From an uncultured Lachnospiraceae bacterium (GTDB lineage: Bacteria > Bacillota > Clostridia > Lachnospirales > Lachnospiraceae), in contig CADCQV010000313.1 of the NCBI GenBank assembly GCA_902803625.1, positions 1 to 11,963 of the forward strand: a DNA stretch of 11,963 bases, written 5' to 3'. The notes beneath the pieces were generated by a model. That model was not told where the DNA came from, searched no databases, and saw nothing but the letters and a program-made list of their open reading frames with translations. Shown one piece after another: positions 1-7,691 of this stretch. Each line of letters begins with the position of its first letter. The stretch's first letter is position 1. A program made the position numbers and the translations under genes.

Positions 1-1104
1 ACTCTCGTCCTCTTCCTCCTCTTCCCCGTCTTCATTTGATTTCTTAACGGGCTCTGCATATTCGGCAAACTCATCATAGGTTGGCTGCAAAGGCTTCCAC
101 CAGCCGTTACTCTCATCATCCTCGCTGAATCCATGCCTTACAGCGTCTCTCAGATCCCTGATGTAGTCCGGTTCCTGTGATACGTCATCCTCACTGCTGG
201 AATCCAGAAAATCCCCGAAGGTTGTGTAATACTTGCCGTTTGAAAGCTCATAGAGGACATCCAGGAGATTTGGATCCGCAGACGAGAGCTTATCCATTAC
301 GATCTCTCTTCTGGTGGCATCCACCTTTCCCATAAGTGAATAGATTATTTCCGCTTCCTCATCCTGCCCCGAATCCTTTAATGTACGGTAGCAGGCAAAA
401 AGCCTTGCCAGATCGGCATCACACTTATCGGTCTCTTCATCGCGGAGATCCGTTGCGAAAAACGCCGTTAAAAGCCTGTAGGTATAAACATCACCCCTCA
501 GGTTTCCGCTCTCCTTCGAGTTTTTGGCCTTCAGGTAGTCATCCTCGCTTATATCATCCGCATCCGTGGAATTCGTATATTGAAGCCACAGGGGATTGAG
601 CTCCGGAAGCTTGGAAAGATCGTAAGGATCTGGAATATCAAAGGGATTAAGGGCATCACCCGTCATCACATCCGTAATGATCCCGTCAGCTCCCACATAA
701 TACTGCACGAAGAGATCCGAAAGCGATGACTCCGGTACAACCTCTCCGCTGTCGGTTATATCCGTGAGACCCTCCGCATCCGTCACGTTAAACCAGGATC
801 CGTTTGAAAGCTCGGATTTATAGTACATATCTGTCTGGTTGGATTCGCTGGCACTTTCCTGGGCTTTTTCGTAAATCTGATCGGTCATACCGCTTAAGTT
901 TATGAGATAGGTTCCGATAAACAGTGTGGAATTATCGATCGTATGACTTGCGGCATAGGCCGAATACCTCATAGCCTGGTTTTCGTTTATGTATGCCAGG
1001 GTGTTCTTTCTCACAGCTGCAAAGAGTGCTGCAACAGAAGCCACTACGATCCCGATCTGTATGATGGGCTTTATGCCTTTTTTCCTGTCTGCTTTTTTCT
1101 TCAT
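1..1104 (-). CDS. Membrane-anchored protein of unknown function, 3' end cut by window
   Basis: An open frame runs from an ATG at 1104 down to base 1 without a stop, giving at least 368 residues; the C-terminus lies outside the window. Residues 1-13 are strongly basic (MKKKADRKK), followed by one hydrophobic segment at about 14-31 and then a long polar region, so it should be a type II (N-in) protein with most of its mass outside the cell, or a protein with an uncleaved signal. The exported part is acidic and mostly predicted helical at about 205-300, and it ends in the window with a run of Glu and Asp (about 356-367). I recognise no domain. The start follows the TAA of the preceding gene by three bases, with a weak GAAGAG ribosome binding site inside the end of that gene. 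Same operon and same frame as its upstream neighbour. Role unknown; context suggests a structural or accessory envelope protein. Confidence 0.85.
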   Translation of the reverse strand, partial: MKKKADRKKGIKPIIQIGIVVASVAALFAAVRKNTLAYINENQAMRYSAYAASHTIDNSTLFIGTYLINLSGMTDQIYEKAQESASESNQTDMYYKSELSNGSWFNVTDAEGLTDITDSGEVVPESSLSDLFVQYYVGADGIITDVMTGDALNPFDIPDPYDLSKLPELNPLWLQYTNSTDADDISEDDYLKAKNSKESGNLRGDVYTYRLLTAFFATDLRDEETDKCDADLARLFACYRTLKDSGQDEEAEIIYSLMGKVDATRREIVMDKLSSADPNLLDVLYELSNGKYYTTFGDFLDSSSEDDVSQEPDYIRDLRDAVRHGFSEDDESNGWWKPLQPTYDEFAEYAEPVKKSNEDGEEEEEDES

Positions 1105-1107
1105 ATT

Positions 1108-3168
1108 TTACTCTTCAGCGGTTTCCTTTTTTTTGATCTTCTTATTGTCGGTATCAAATCTTCCTACGGTCTTTAAGGATGACTCGGTAGTATAAAGCTC
1201 TATATTGAGATCATTTAATCCGTTGCCCACAAGACCCAGGTGCTTGAATTCCTTGTCCACGCTCAGCACATCTCCGGTTCCGAGAGGGGTTCCGTCTGCT
1301 GTGATTATCCTGTAGAACTTTATATTCTCGGATTCGAGAGGAGTGATCTTTATGGAGGCCATGCCGGTTACCTGGCTCGTGGTCAGATCATAGGTTCCCA
1401 GATCCCCTGTCTCATCCTTCTTTATATTCATGGCTGTTGTGACATTAAGGGTTCCCGACTCCTCGTCCGGGTTTATCACACAGTCATCCACAAAATCATC
1501 ACCGTTATACAGACGTATCTTTACCGACTTTACATTGTCCTTTGTAAGTGCAAGGTGCCTTAAGGTCTTGTCGGCAGGGGTTTTCTCCCCAATAAGCTCA
1601 TTATCGCACCAGAGCTCGAAATCGCTTATCTCTACCGGAAAATCATCGGGGATATAGATACTGAGCTCAAACATTTCCTTCTGTATTATGGACTTCAGAT
1701 AGTACTTTGCTTCACTTGTCTCCTTATCCACATAGCTTTCGCCCACCACTGCGGTCTTCATATCCGCATCGGTTCCTGAAAAATAGGCACTTACCCCGCC
1801 GCAGGTAAGCTTATCAAGGGAGTAGAGAGTGGTGGTATAGAGCTTCATGGTATCCAGCATGCTCTTTTGCATGTCCTCGTAGTCCTTCTGCTCCGTCTCA
1901 TATTCCTCAAGGGTCATGGCTCCCATGCGGTTCTTTGCGGCATAGACCTCCATATCCTTCTCTTTTTTATCCAGATCCTTCACATAACCCTGATATGCGG
2001 CACGGATTGAAATGTAATTATTGAAGCTGTCCTCCACGCTCTGGTCAAGCTCATCCTTTGCAGCCTCCGCATCCTTCCTGGCACTCACATAGTCCAGCAC
2101 ATTCTGGTAAAGAGTGTAAGGGTCATCATCTATCCAGCGGGCTCCGTCCATTGATCCCTTGAACCATTCCCTGGGTATCTTTATGAAAAGTATCCTCTTC
2201 TTTCCCTTCCAATAGCTGTCTATCTGCTCAAGAAAAGCCTTATAGTCCTTCTTAAAGGCTCTTGCACTCACATCTTGATCATTCAATGCCTGATTCACAT
2301 ATCCGGAGATCATCCTCATGTCCCCACCGTACTTACCGTTCATCAGGTTATAATTGGTGGTGAGCTCCATCTTGGCGGTAGTGGCAGCCATACAGGCTTC
2401 GTAATAAGCCTCATCCCTGTCCTCCGCATACTGCTTCAATCCTTCCAGGGCGCTTCTGTCAATATCGGCTTCCACAAAAGGCTTCTCAAAGCTGTAGCCG
2501 GTTGTCACATCCAGACCAATGAGCTTTGAAAGCTTCTTCAGATCCGCTTCCAGATTCCGTCTGTCACTCGCAATGGTATTGCTCAGGGTCTGCTGCTGCT
2601 TTTCCTGCCTGTCTATATCAGCCTGATTTGCTTCCCCTACCTTTAGTCTTGCCTTATTGTGGGCGATGCCGTCCTCAAGAGTCTTCAGTCTTTTTTCGTT
2701 AAACTCAAGGTTCTCCTGGAGGGCCACTATATCGGTATAGAGATTATTGATGTTCTCATTTATCCCGAATACCGCATTCTGTACCTTGTGCTGCGCCACA
2801 AGTATATCGTTGGCGAGCTTCACAGGCTTAAACTCAAATTCCGAGGACTGGGCAAAGCTTAATTTCTGCGGAAACTTAAAGCTTAGGAGCGGTGACCATG
2901 AAAAGGTGGTGAGCTTCTTCTTCTTAAGCTTCAATGCCTTAATGGCGCTGTCCCTTGCTGCCTTTTTCGACTCTACTCCGTCCTCCAGCCCCTCATAGCT
3001 TGCGCTGTTTTCAAGAGCCAGAGAGCGGCAGGTGTTCATCGTCATCACCTTTCCCGCAGCAAACGCATTCCCGGCAGGTAAGGAAAGACAAAGAAAGGAT
3101 CCCGCAAGAAAAACGCATAACATTTTTTTTGCTTTATGCAGCATCTTCTTCGCTTTCCATAATCTCAT
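1108..3168 (-). CDS. Secreted TolC/outer-membrane-efflux-like coiled-coil protein with duplicated C-terminal beta domain
   Basis: From the ATG at 3168 the product is 686 residues. Residues 1-38 form a signal peptide: a long basic n-region, a hydrophobic core and an NAFAA cleavage site. Residues 43-217 and about 375-455 read like the two repeats of the TolC / outer membrane efflux (OEP) family: an opening LALEN helix, long heptad helices, and the helical-hairpin turns KVGEANQADIDRQE (about 177-190) and RMGAMTLEEYETEQ (about 414-427), which match the family G-x5-D-x3-E type turn. Between them (about 278-350) is an insert with an aromatic and basic segment, IKIPREWFKG. Residues about 486-678 hold two related beta domains, and the tail is Lys/Glu-rich. 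TolC proteins normally form outer-membrane channels, so the fold in a presumed monoderm is odd; the expected barrel strands look short. It may be a periplasm-like or wall-spanning tube or scaffold. The gene overlaps the previous one and is followed after three bases by the next. Fold call fairly sure, function not. Confidence 0.8.
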   Translation of the reverse strand: MRLWKAKKMLHKAKKMLCVFLAGSFLCLSLPAGNAFAAGKVMTMNTCRSLALENSASYEGLEDGVESKKAARDSAIKALKLKKKKLTTFSWSPLLSFKFPQKLSFAQSSEFEFKPVKLANDILVAQHKVQNAVFGINENINNLYTDIVALQENLEFNEKRLKTLEDGIAHNKARLKVGEANQADIDRQEKQQQTLSNTIASDRRNLEADLKKLSKLIGLDVTTGYSFEKPFVEADIDRSALEGLKQYAEDRDEAYYEACMAATTAKMELTTNYNLMNGKYGGDMRMISGYVNQALNDQDVSARAFKKDYKAFLEQIDSYWKGKKRILFIKIPREWFKGSMDGARWIDDDPYTLYQNVLDYVSARKDAEAAKDELDQSVEDSFNNYISIRAAYQGYVKDLDKKEKDMEVYAAKNRMGAMTLEEYETEQKDYEDMQKSMLDTMKLYTTTLYSLDKLTCGGVSAYFSGTDADMKTAVVGESYVDKETSEAKYYLKSIIQKEMFELSIYIPDDFPVEISDFELWCDNELIGEKTPADKTLRHLALTKDNVKSVKIRLYNGDDFVDDCVINPDEESGTLNVTTAMNIKKDETGDLGTYDLTTSQVTGMASIKITPLESENIKFYRIITADGTPLGTGDVLSVDKEFKHLGLVGNGLNDLNIELYTTESSLKTVGRFDTDNKKIKKKETAEE
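1192..1569 (-). repeat. Internal protein duplication in the C-terminus of the TolC-like protein
   Basis: Two 21-residue segments 105 residues apart align without gaps: one at 1507-1569, with KTLRHLALT and VKIRLY, the other at 1192-1254, with KEFKHLGLV and LNIELY. Similar strand patterns around both suggest two copies of one beta domain of roughly 75 residues each. The DNA has diverged, so this is an old duplication. Confidence 0.6.
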
Positions 3169-4378
3169 AAAAACCGAAATATCCTCCCTTATCGTTGCAG
3201 ACAAAAGAGTAAACCAGACTTCCTCTGCTGAATGTATATATATATACGTTATAAGTATCGTCTATGGCATTTATAACTATGTCGTCGCTGTAATTCTCCG
3301 TGGTATCCATTTCCACGCGGCCGTTTAAGGTGTGCTTTTTCCTGTTCAGCGTGTTTATTGCCACAGCCTCCGGCATTATTACCGCGGAATTCCCTTCATA
3401 CACGGGTTCTCCGAGAATTTTTTTCAATTCCTCTATGGACTCTGCCTTCAGGCTTCCGAATTTGAATTCATCAGACAGCACATAGACTGCCTGCACCTTC
3501 TCGGAATCATCCGTAGCATCCTCATCACCGGAAGCATAGTAGAGCGCATTGATATCGTTCATCACAACCGCGATATCGCTGCCTGTATTTTCATTTTCCT
3601 CATACAGGGTCTGGCTGCCGTAGTATATCTGCCTGACTTCCTCGGCACTTTTTCCGAGAAGAGAGCTGTAAACCACATCATCCGATGAAAAAGCTCCCTC
3701 ATAAATGGTATTTCCGCCGCTGTCGTAGAGTCTCCCCTGACCCTCCTTTAAGCCGGCCACGAAGTCCCCGTCATATTCCTCGGACCCGTCCTCCCTGTAG
3801 AGTATCCCATGACCCTCATAGAGATTGTCATGAAAGTCGCCGTTATAATGAAGGACTCCGCTCCCGTAATACTGTGTTCCGCTGCCTTCATAGCGGTTCT
3901 TCTCAAAGGCACCGTCATAGAGCACCACCCCGTCGGGAGAAAACAGTGTCCCCTGACCGTTTACGTAGCCCTTGCTCACATCACCCTCATATGCCAGATA
4001 CCCCGATTTCCCCTTGATCCTGACTCTGTTTGACGCAAGACGCAAAAGTATCGAATTATACGAATAGGTCCTTATACCGCCATCAGTCAGGGAAGAAAAG
4101 ATCTTTGTAGTGGCTCCTATATACCATATGCTTAAGATTCCGATTATCACTATTGCGGCATAGGCCAGCTTCTTGCTGACCATCCAGCCGAATATGGTAT
4201 AATAATCGTTCTTGTGCTTTGGCCTGACATCCAGGAGACCGAAAATAAAATCCCTGATGCCTCCGATTATCCTAGTCCGGATAAAGTTCCAGCTGGTCCA
4301 CAGACGGAGCTTGGAAACTATGGCGGCAAATCTGGATTTAATTGTCGAAAACAGAACGCTGAAGAGATTCTCTCCCAT
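3134..4378 (-). CDS. Membrane-anchored MORN-repeat protein
   Basis: The product is 414 residues. Residues 1-68 are basic and partly amphipathic, with one membrane segment at about 69-90. By the positive-inside rule the N-terminus is cytoplasmic and the C-terminal 320 residues are outside. Residues 130-230 hold four complete MORN units and the start of a fifth; the key tyrosines fall at 130, 154, 178, 202 and 226, an exact 24-residue period, each with the Y-x-G-x-F/V ... G-x-G pattern. Residues about 240-395 form an alpha/beta region I do not recognise, and the end is acidic. MORN repeats are usually cytoplasmic and bind lipids or partners, so an extracellular set would more likely bind peptidoglycan, glycan or a partner protein; that is inference. 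The start has a GAGG site nine bases upstream and follows the previous stop by 11 bases. The 3' end overlaps the next gene. Confidence 0.88.
   Translation of the reverse strand: MGENLFSVLFSTIKSRFAAIVSKLRLWTSWNFIRTRIIGGIRDFIFGLLDVRPKHKNDYYTIFGWMVSKKLAYAAIVIIGILSIWYIGATTKIFSSLTDGGIRTYSYNSILLRLASNRVRIKGKSGYLAYEGDVSKGYVNGQGTLFSPDGVVLYDGAFEKNRYEGSGTQYYGSGVLHYNGDFHDNLYEGHGILYREDGSEEYDGDFVAGLKEGQGRLYDSGGNTIYEGAFSSDDVVYSSLLGKSAEEVRQIYYGSQTLYEENENTGSDIAVVMNDINALYYASGDEDATDDSEKVQAVYVLSDEFKFGSLKAESIEELKKILGEPVYEGNSAVIMPEAVAINTLNRKKHTLNGRVEMDTTENYSDDIVINAIDDTYNVYIYTFSRGSLVYSFVCNDKGGYFGFYEIMESEEDAA
3181..3190 (-). promoter_or_regulatory. Ribosome binding site deciding the start of the TolC-like gene
   Basis: On the minus strand this reads AAGGGAGGAT, the strongest Shine-Dalgarno match near this gene start, inside the end of the MORN gene. 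It lies 14 bases before the ATG at 3168, somewhat long. An upstream TTG at 3204 would place the site inside the gene. Downstream ATGs at 3144 and 3123 have no comparable site but would give a more usual signal-peptide n-region. I prefer 3168, with 3144 the main alternative. Confidence 0.5.
3689..3991 (-). repeat. MORN repeats encoded in tandem, period 72 bases
   Basis: Within the membrane-anchored MORN protein, four full 24-residue units plus a partial fifth are encoded back to back without gaps. The units have diverged (for example YDGAFEKNRYEGSG, YNGDFHDNLYEGHG, YDGDFVAGLKEGQG), so this is an old protein-level repeat rather than a recent DNA duplication. Confidence 0.85.
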
Positions 4379-4389
4379 TTACCTTATCC

Positions 4390-6849
4390 TCATATACTGC
4401 CTACCCTAATAGCGCCGGGCTCCTCTTCCTCTGCCTCGCCGCTTAAGAACTTCTCACATTCAAAGATGTACCACTTAGCCATCTCATCCTCAGGGCACTC
4501 CTTTATTATTTCAGTCAGGTTGTTCCTTGCGAGATAGAAGTCCCTTGACTCAAAGTACTCCAGAGATTTCTCGAATTTCTCACGGTTTGCAAGCTTTAGC
4601 TGCCTCTGCCTTGCTTCGCAGGCATCCAGCACCTCATAAAGCTTTATCTTCTTTGTACGGTTCTGCAGCTCAATATAGCCTATGTATCTGTGCTGTCCGA
4701 TATTTTCCCTCTCCACCATATCCTCTGTCACAACGAGCGGTATCTGCATCTTTTCAAACCAGGAGGCATATGCCTCCATTTCCGCGGAATCAGGTGATGT
4801 AAGGAAAACAAGGCTCTGGGTATTCACCCCGACAACTCCGTAAATGAATGAATCATAGTAAAGGAATGCCGAAATAAAGCCGGAATCCGGGTCTGACATA
4901 TTCCTGTGGAGGAACTGGACTGCTCTGTCCGTGACCATACGGCAGCTGTCGAGAAACAGGAACTGCAGTATGGAGAGTGAGCTGTCCTCGCTGACAAGGA
5001 TACCTTCCTCGCTGTCCGTATATCGTTCCGTATATGAAACTATGTTCTTCAGACTCTTTATCCTTCTCTCTCCGTAGCCCTTATTCTCGGTGGATACCAG
5101 CATAAGGCTTCCCCGGATGTTTACAGCGTCTCCGTTGTTTACGTCAAAAATGGAGTCCTTACCCATTATCATTTCGATATTCTTGGGAGCAAACCTGTAA
5201 TATCCCTCAAATATCCTGAATTTATCGTAATTTATCTCCTCTATTCTCTTGGCCATTTCACTTAAGGAATTCCACATAGCCTTCATATCTCTGGCAGGGG
5301 TTTCCGGAACCCTGATCTTGGTCCTTCCGAGGGCAACGTCATTTATGGCAAGCTCAAATTCATGGAGATCCAGTCCCTGGAGATATGAAACAAAGGCTAT
5401 AAGGATGCTCCCTAAAAGAAATGCCAGAATGAAGGCTCCGAGCACCCAATAGGTACGGCGCCAGAATCCCAGGCTGTACTCTCCCGAAAAATAGAGACCC
5501 ACAAGGGCATATTTTGCCGAAGGCTTCCCGGCTCTTACCCCGGTTGCCTTCAGATCCATATAATCAAGCTTTATATTGTCGACAACGGTGGACTCATGTC
5601 TGGCAAGGGAATCCCTCAGGGTGGTAAGGCCGCTTCCGTAGGCAAAGGACGCGTTTCTTCTGTTGTTTCCTATACCGGAGACCACTATCATCCCGTCTCT
5701 TATCCGCATTATGAAGACATCCCTGAAAAATGTGGCATTATCCCCGCTCTTCATATAATCCTTTATGGATCCCGAAAGCCTCCCGTACTCATCACTTAAA
5801 TAAAAATTCCTGTCATCATAATCGTAGCTGTCAAGATCTCCGAGATCCGGCAGCACATAATCCAGTGAAAGCTGGGCGTACCTGTCGTTCTCCTCCTCAG
5901 AAACATTCTTGTAAGATGTTCTCATGACCTGGAATGTAATGAGAAGCAGCACGAAAAAGATGATATCCATTATCACAAAGATGTACACCATCCGGTCCCT
6001 TCTCTGGAGCATAAAAAACGCAAATACCAGAAAGGCGAGCCAGAGTACCAATGCGATAAGCCATGCAGACACATATTCCCTGTACAGTGAAATCTGCTGT
6101 GTAATCGAGAAATGCATCTTGTCCACAATTGTCTTCACCCTGCTGTCAGGAATAAATACACCGGAGGGCTCATCCCTCTCAGTCAGCACGGATAAAACAC
6201 CGCCTTCATATCTGGCATCCGTAAACATGGTTCCGCTGGGATTATCCTTGAAAAGAATGCTGTCCGGAACACTCAGCTCGGAAACATCTTTTTTCTCCCT
6301 GTTGTCCATCACCGTTATGCTGTCGGTAACCGGGATTATACTTTCCTTTTCAAACTCGTAAACATTGATATCATCTCCCTGATAGCTTACCATTGTGACA
6401 TAGAGGAAACTTCCGTCCTGTGACAAATGGTAGGTAATCCCGTTTGAATCGAGCAGGAAACGGTCAGTGGACCCCATCACCTTGAGATCCTGTGTAAAGG
6501 AAAAGATCCTGAACACCCTCACAATGTCTCCATCCTTCGTTGGCTCCAGTGAGGAAAACAGGGCATATATCCCGTTGTCTCCGAGACAGAGGTCTTCAAA
6601 GGACTGCTCCCCGAGATCTTCGGAGTTTTCCATGGCTTTTACGTCGCCATCGGAATTTATGAGATATATATGTCCCTTTTCATTCCAGTTTTCGCCGAAA
6701 TATACTCCGGAATTTGTAGCGATCCCGCTGTCAGCGATGGTATATTCCGGATCATGGCTCATCCCCGAAAGGGCATCAGACAGTAAGACCAGGGATACGA
6801 CTACACTAAGTATTGCCAAACAGGCTATTATCCTCGCGCGTATGTTCAT
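4390..6849 (-). CDS. Four-TM receptor with HAMP-like linker and degenerate class III nucleotide cyclase domain
   Basis: The product is 819 residues. Membrane segments lie at about 8-25, 259-281, 288-308 and 467-489. Outside the cell there should be two sensor regions: residues 26-258, with strand-turn motifs that look propeller-like, and residues 310-465, possibly CACHE-like. A HAMP-like linker follows (490-545), then the YYRFAPKNIEMIMGKDSI segment that precedes the catalytic domain in many HAMP-cyclases, then residues 578-742 that follow the class III cyclase pattern to its end (PLVVTED, then RYIGYIEL, then LYEVLDA). The catalytic residues appear lost: the first metal Asp position reads VSTENKG, no GDG/GDA motif carries the second Asp, and the N-x3-R pair is absent. 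Residues 750-803 are a TPR-like helical tail. It is therefore probably a pseudo-cyclase that passes on a signal or scaffolds. It overlaps the preceding gene by ATGA. Architecture call fairly sure; ligand unknown. Confidence 0.8.
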   Translation of the reverse strand: MNIRARIIACLAILSVVVSLVLLSDALSGMSHDPEYTIADSGIATNSGVYFGENWNEKGHIYLINSDGDVKAMENSEDLGEQSFEDLCLGDNGIYALFSSLEPTKDGDIVRVFRIFSFTQDLKVMGSTDRFLLDSNGITYHLSQDGSFLYVTMVSYQGDDINVYEFEKESIIPVTDSITVMDNREKKDVSELSVPDSILFKDNPSGTMFTDARYEGGVLSVLTERDEPSGVFIPDSRVKTIVDKMHFSITQQISLYREYVSAWLIALVLWLAFLVFAFFMLQRRDRMVYIFVIMDIIFFVLLLITFQVMRTSYKNVSEEENDRYAQLSLDYVLPDLGDLDSYDYDDRNFYLSDEYGRLSGSIKDYMKSGDNATFFRDVFIMRIRDGMIVVSGIGNNRRNASFAYGSGLTTLRDSLARHESTVVDNIKLDYMDLKATGVRAGKPSAKYALVGLYFSGEYSLGFWRRTYWVLGAFILAFLLGSILIAFVSYLQGLDLHEFELAINDVALGRTKIRVPETPARDMKAMWNSLSEMAKRIEEINYDKFRIFEGYYRFAPKNIEMIMGKDSIFDVNNGDAVNIRGSLMLVSTENKGYGERRIKSLKNIVSYTERYTDSEEGILVSEDSSLSILQFLFLDSCRMVTDRAVQFLHRNMSDPDSGFISAFLYYDSFIYGVVGVNTQSLVFLTSPDSAEMEAYASWFEKMQIPLVVTEDMVERENIGQHRYIGYIELQNRTKKIKLYEVLDACEARQRQLKLANREKFEKSLEYFESRDFYLARNNLTEIIKECPEDEMAKWYIFECEKFLSGEAEEEEPGAIRVGSI

Positions 6850-7691
6850 TGCAAAAGCGACTCCGTTCCGATATTCTTGAAGCTGTTAAAAAAGATCCTT
6901 AAAAACGGCACATCTCCCAATACAAGGTGGGAAAACAGAAGGATCAGTGCGATTATCATCAGTATCAGGCATATCCAGAAAAGTATCCCGAAAAGAGTGT
7001 CCGAATTTCTGTAGAAGAAGCTTTTTATAGTCAGGATTATGCCTCTCTTTTTCACGGGGGTGGAAGCGATCTTCAGATCCCTGTAGATCTCCGTGAATCT
7101 GCTGTAGCTCCGGTTATTCATCTTCTTCGAGAGAAGGATATAGCTTATATTCTTTTCACTCTGCTTTGTGGACAGAATGTCTAAAAGAATCCTCGCACAC
7201 TCGGTGGCACAGTCCTTTTCGGTCTTTGTCCTGTCCAGCTCCTCCATGTCCACAGAAAAGCTTAGGAATACGCTGTCGTCCTTTGAAAGATTTATCTTTT
7301 TCTGACTTAGTATGAGAAAAAGCAGTGCCGGAGGCAGATAAGATGCGATACAGGCCAGAATGATGCTCTCACATATCGACTCACAGCGTTCCAGGGTGTA
7401 AGCCTCTCCCACAAAAAAGCGGTAAAGCTCCCTTTCCATTCTGTATGGAAAAACCAGACAGAAGGCCTGTCCGAAGGAAAAGGCCTCTATAAGCGGGCTC
7501 TCCTCCTCGGATCTCCACAATCTGTATATCTCCATAAAATCGCGCACCGTCCTATGGTCCTTTATGACGAGAAGGGTATATAGACCCTTCTCTCCGGACC
7601 CGGTGTTTCCCGCTATGAAACAGTCGTTTACCTTTCCCTCAAAGACCGTAGATATTGTGGTATAGCTGTTGTCCCTTGAGGCGTATATCAT
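6846..7691 (-). CDS. Tail-anchored protein resembling a degenerate protein kinase
   Basis: The product is 281 residues, with no signal peptide and one strong hydrophobic segment at about 233-255, so the first 230 residues should be cytoplasmic. The soluble part follows the order of a small protein kinase: beta strands with VFEGKV (16-21), a lysine in LLVIKD (Lys44) where the ATP-binding Lys would be, a hinge-like CLVFPYRMERELYRFF (78-93), a helix, then QKKINLSKDDSVFLSF (130-145) where kinases carry the N-I-L-L and D-F-G segments. No HRD or DFG is present, so if the match is right it is a pseudokinase. The resemblance is remote and read by eye; an unrelated fold is possible. It overlaps both neighbours by four bases (ATGA), which suggests translational coupling to the 613-residue protein before it and the pseudo-cyclase after it. 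A GAGG site lies seven bases before the ATG. Two regulators in a row point to a signalling unit. Confidence 0.75.
   Translation of the reverse strand: MIYASRDNSYTTISTVFEGKVNDCFIAGNTGSGEKGLYTLLVIKDHRTVRDFMEIYRLWRSEEESPLIEAFSFGQAFCLVFPYRMERELYRFFVGEAYTLERCESICESIILACIASYLPPALLFLILSQKKINLSKDDSVFLSFSVDMEELDRTKTEKDCATECARILLDILSTKQSEKNISYILLSKKMNNRSYSRFTEIYRDLKIASTPVKKRGIILTIKSFFYRNSDTLFGILFWICLILMIIALILLFSHLVLGDVPFLRIFFNSFKNIGTESLLQ

Noticed and set aside
3121..3130. A8 run near the TolC-like start as a programmed slippage site
   Set aside because: It falls within Lys codons of the n-region, and no alternative frame there leads to a plausible product.
3169..3204. TTG start at 3204 for the TolC-like gene
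   Set aside because: It precedes the strong AAGGGAGG site, has no site of its own, and would add 12 residues before the signal peptide.
5924..6361. 145-codon plus-strand open frame
   Set aside because: It lies wholly opposite the receptor gene, has Ser/Thr-rich low-information sequence and no ribosome binding site; a shadow of the minus-strand gene.
6810..6849. Lipoprotein signal in the receptor N-terminus
   Set aside because: Cys10 (in IIAC) lies at the start of the hydrophobic segment instead of at its end, so a signal anchor fits better.
6467..6880. 137-codon plus-strand open frame
   Set aside because: Antisense to the receptor N-terminus and the end of the pseudokinase gene, with no recognisable domain; a shadow frame.
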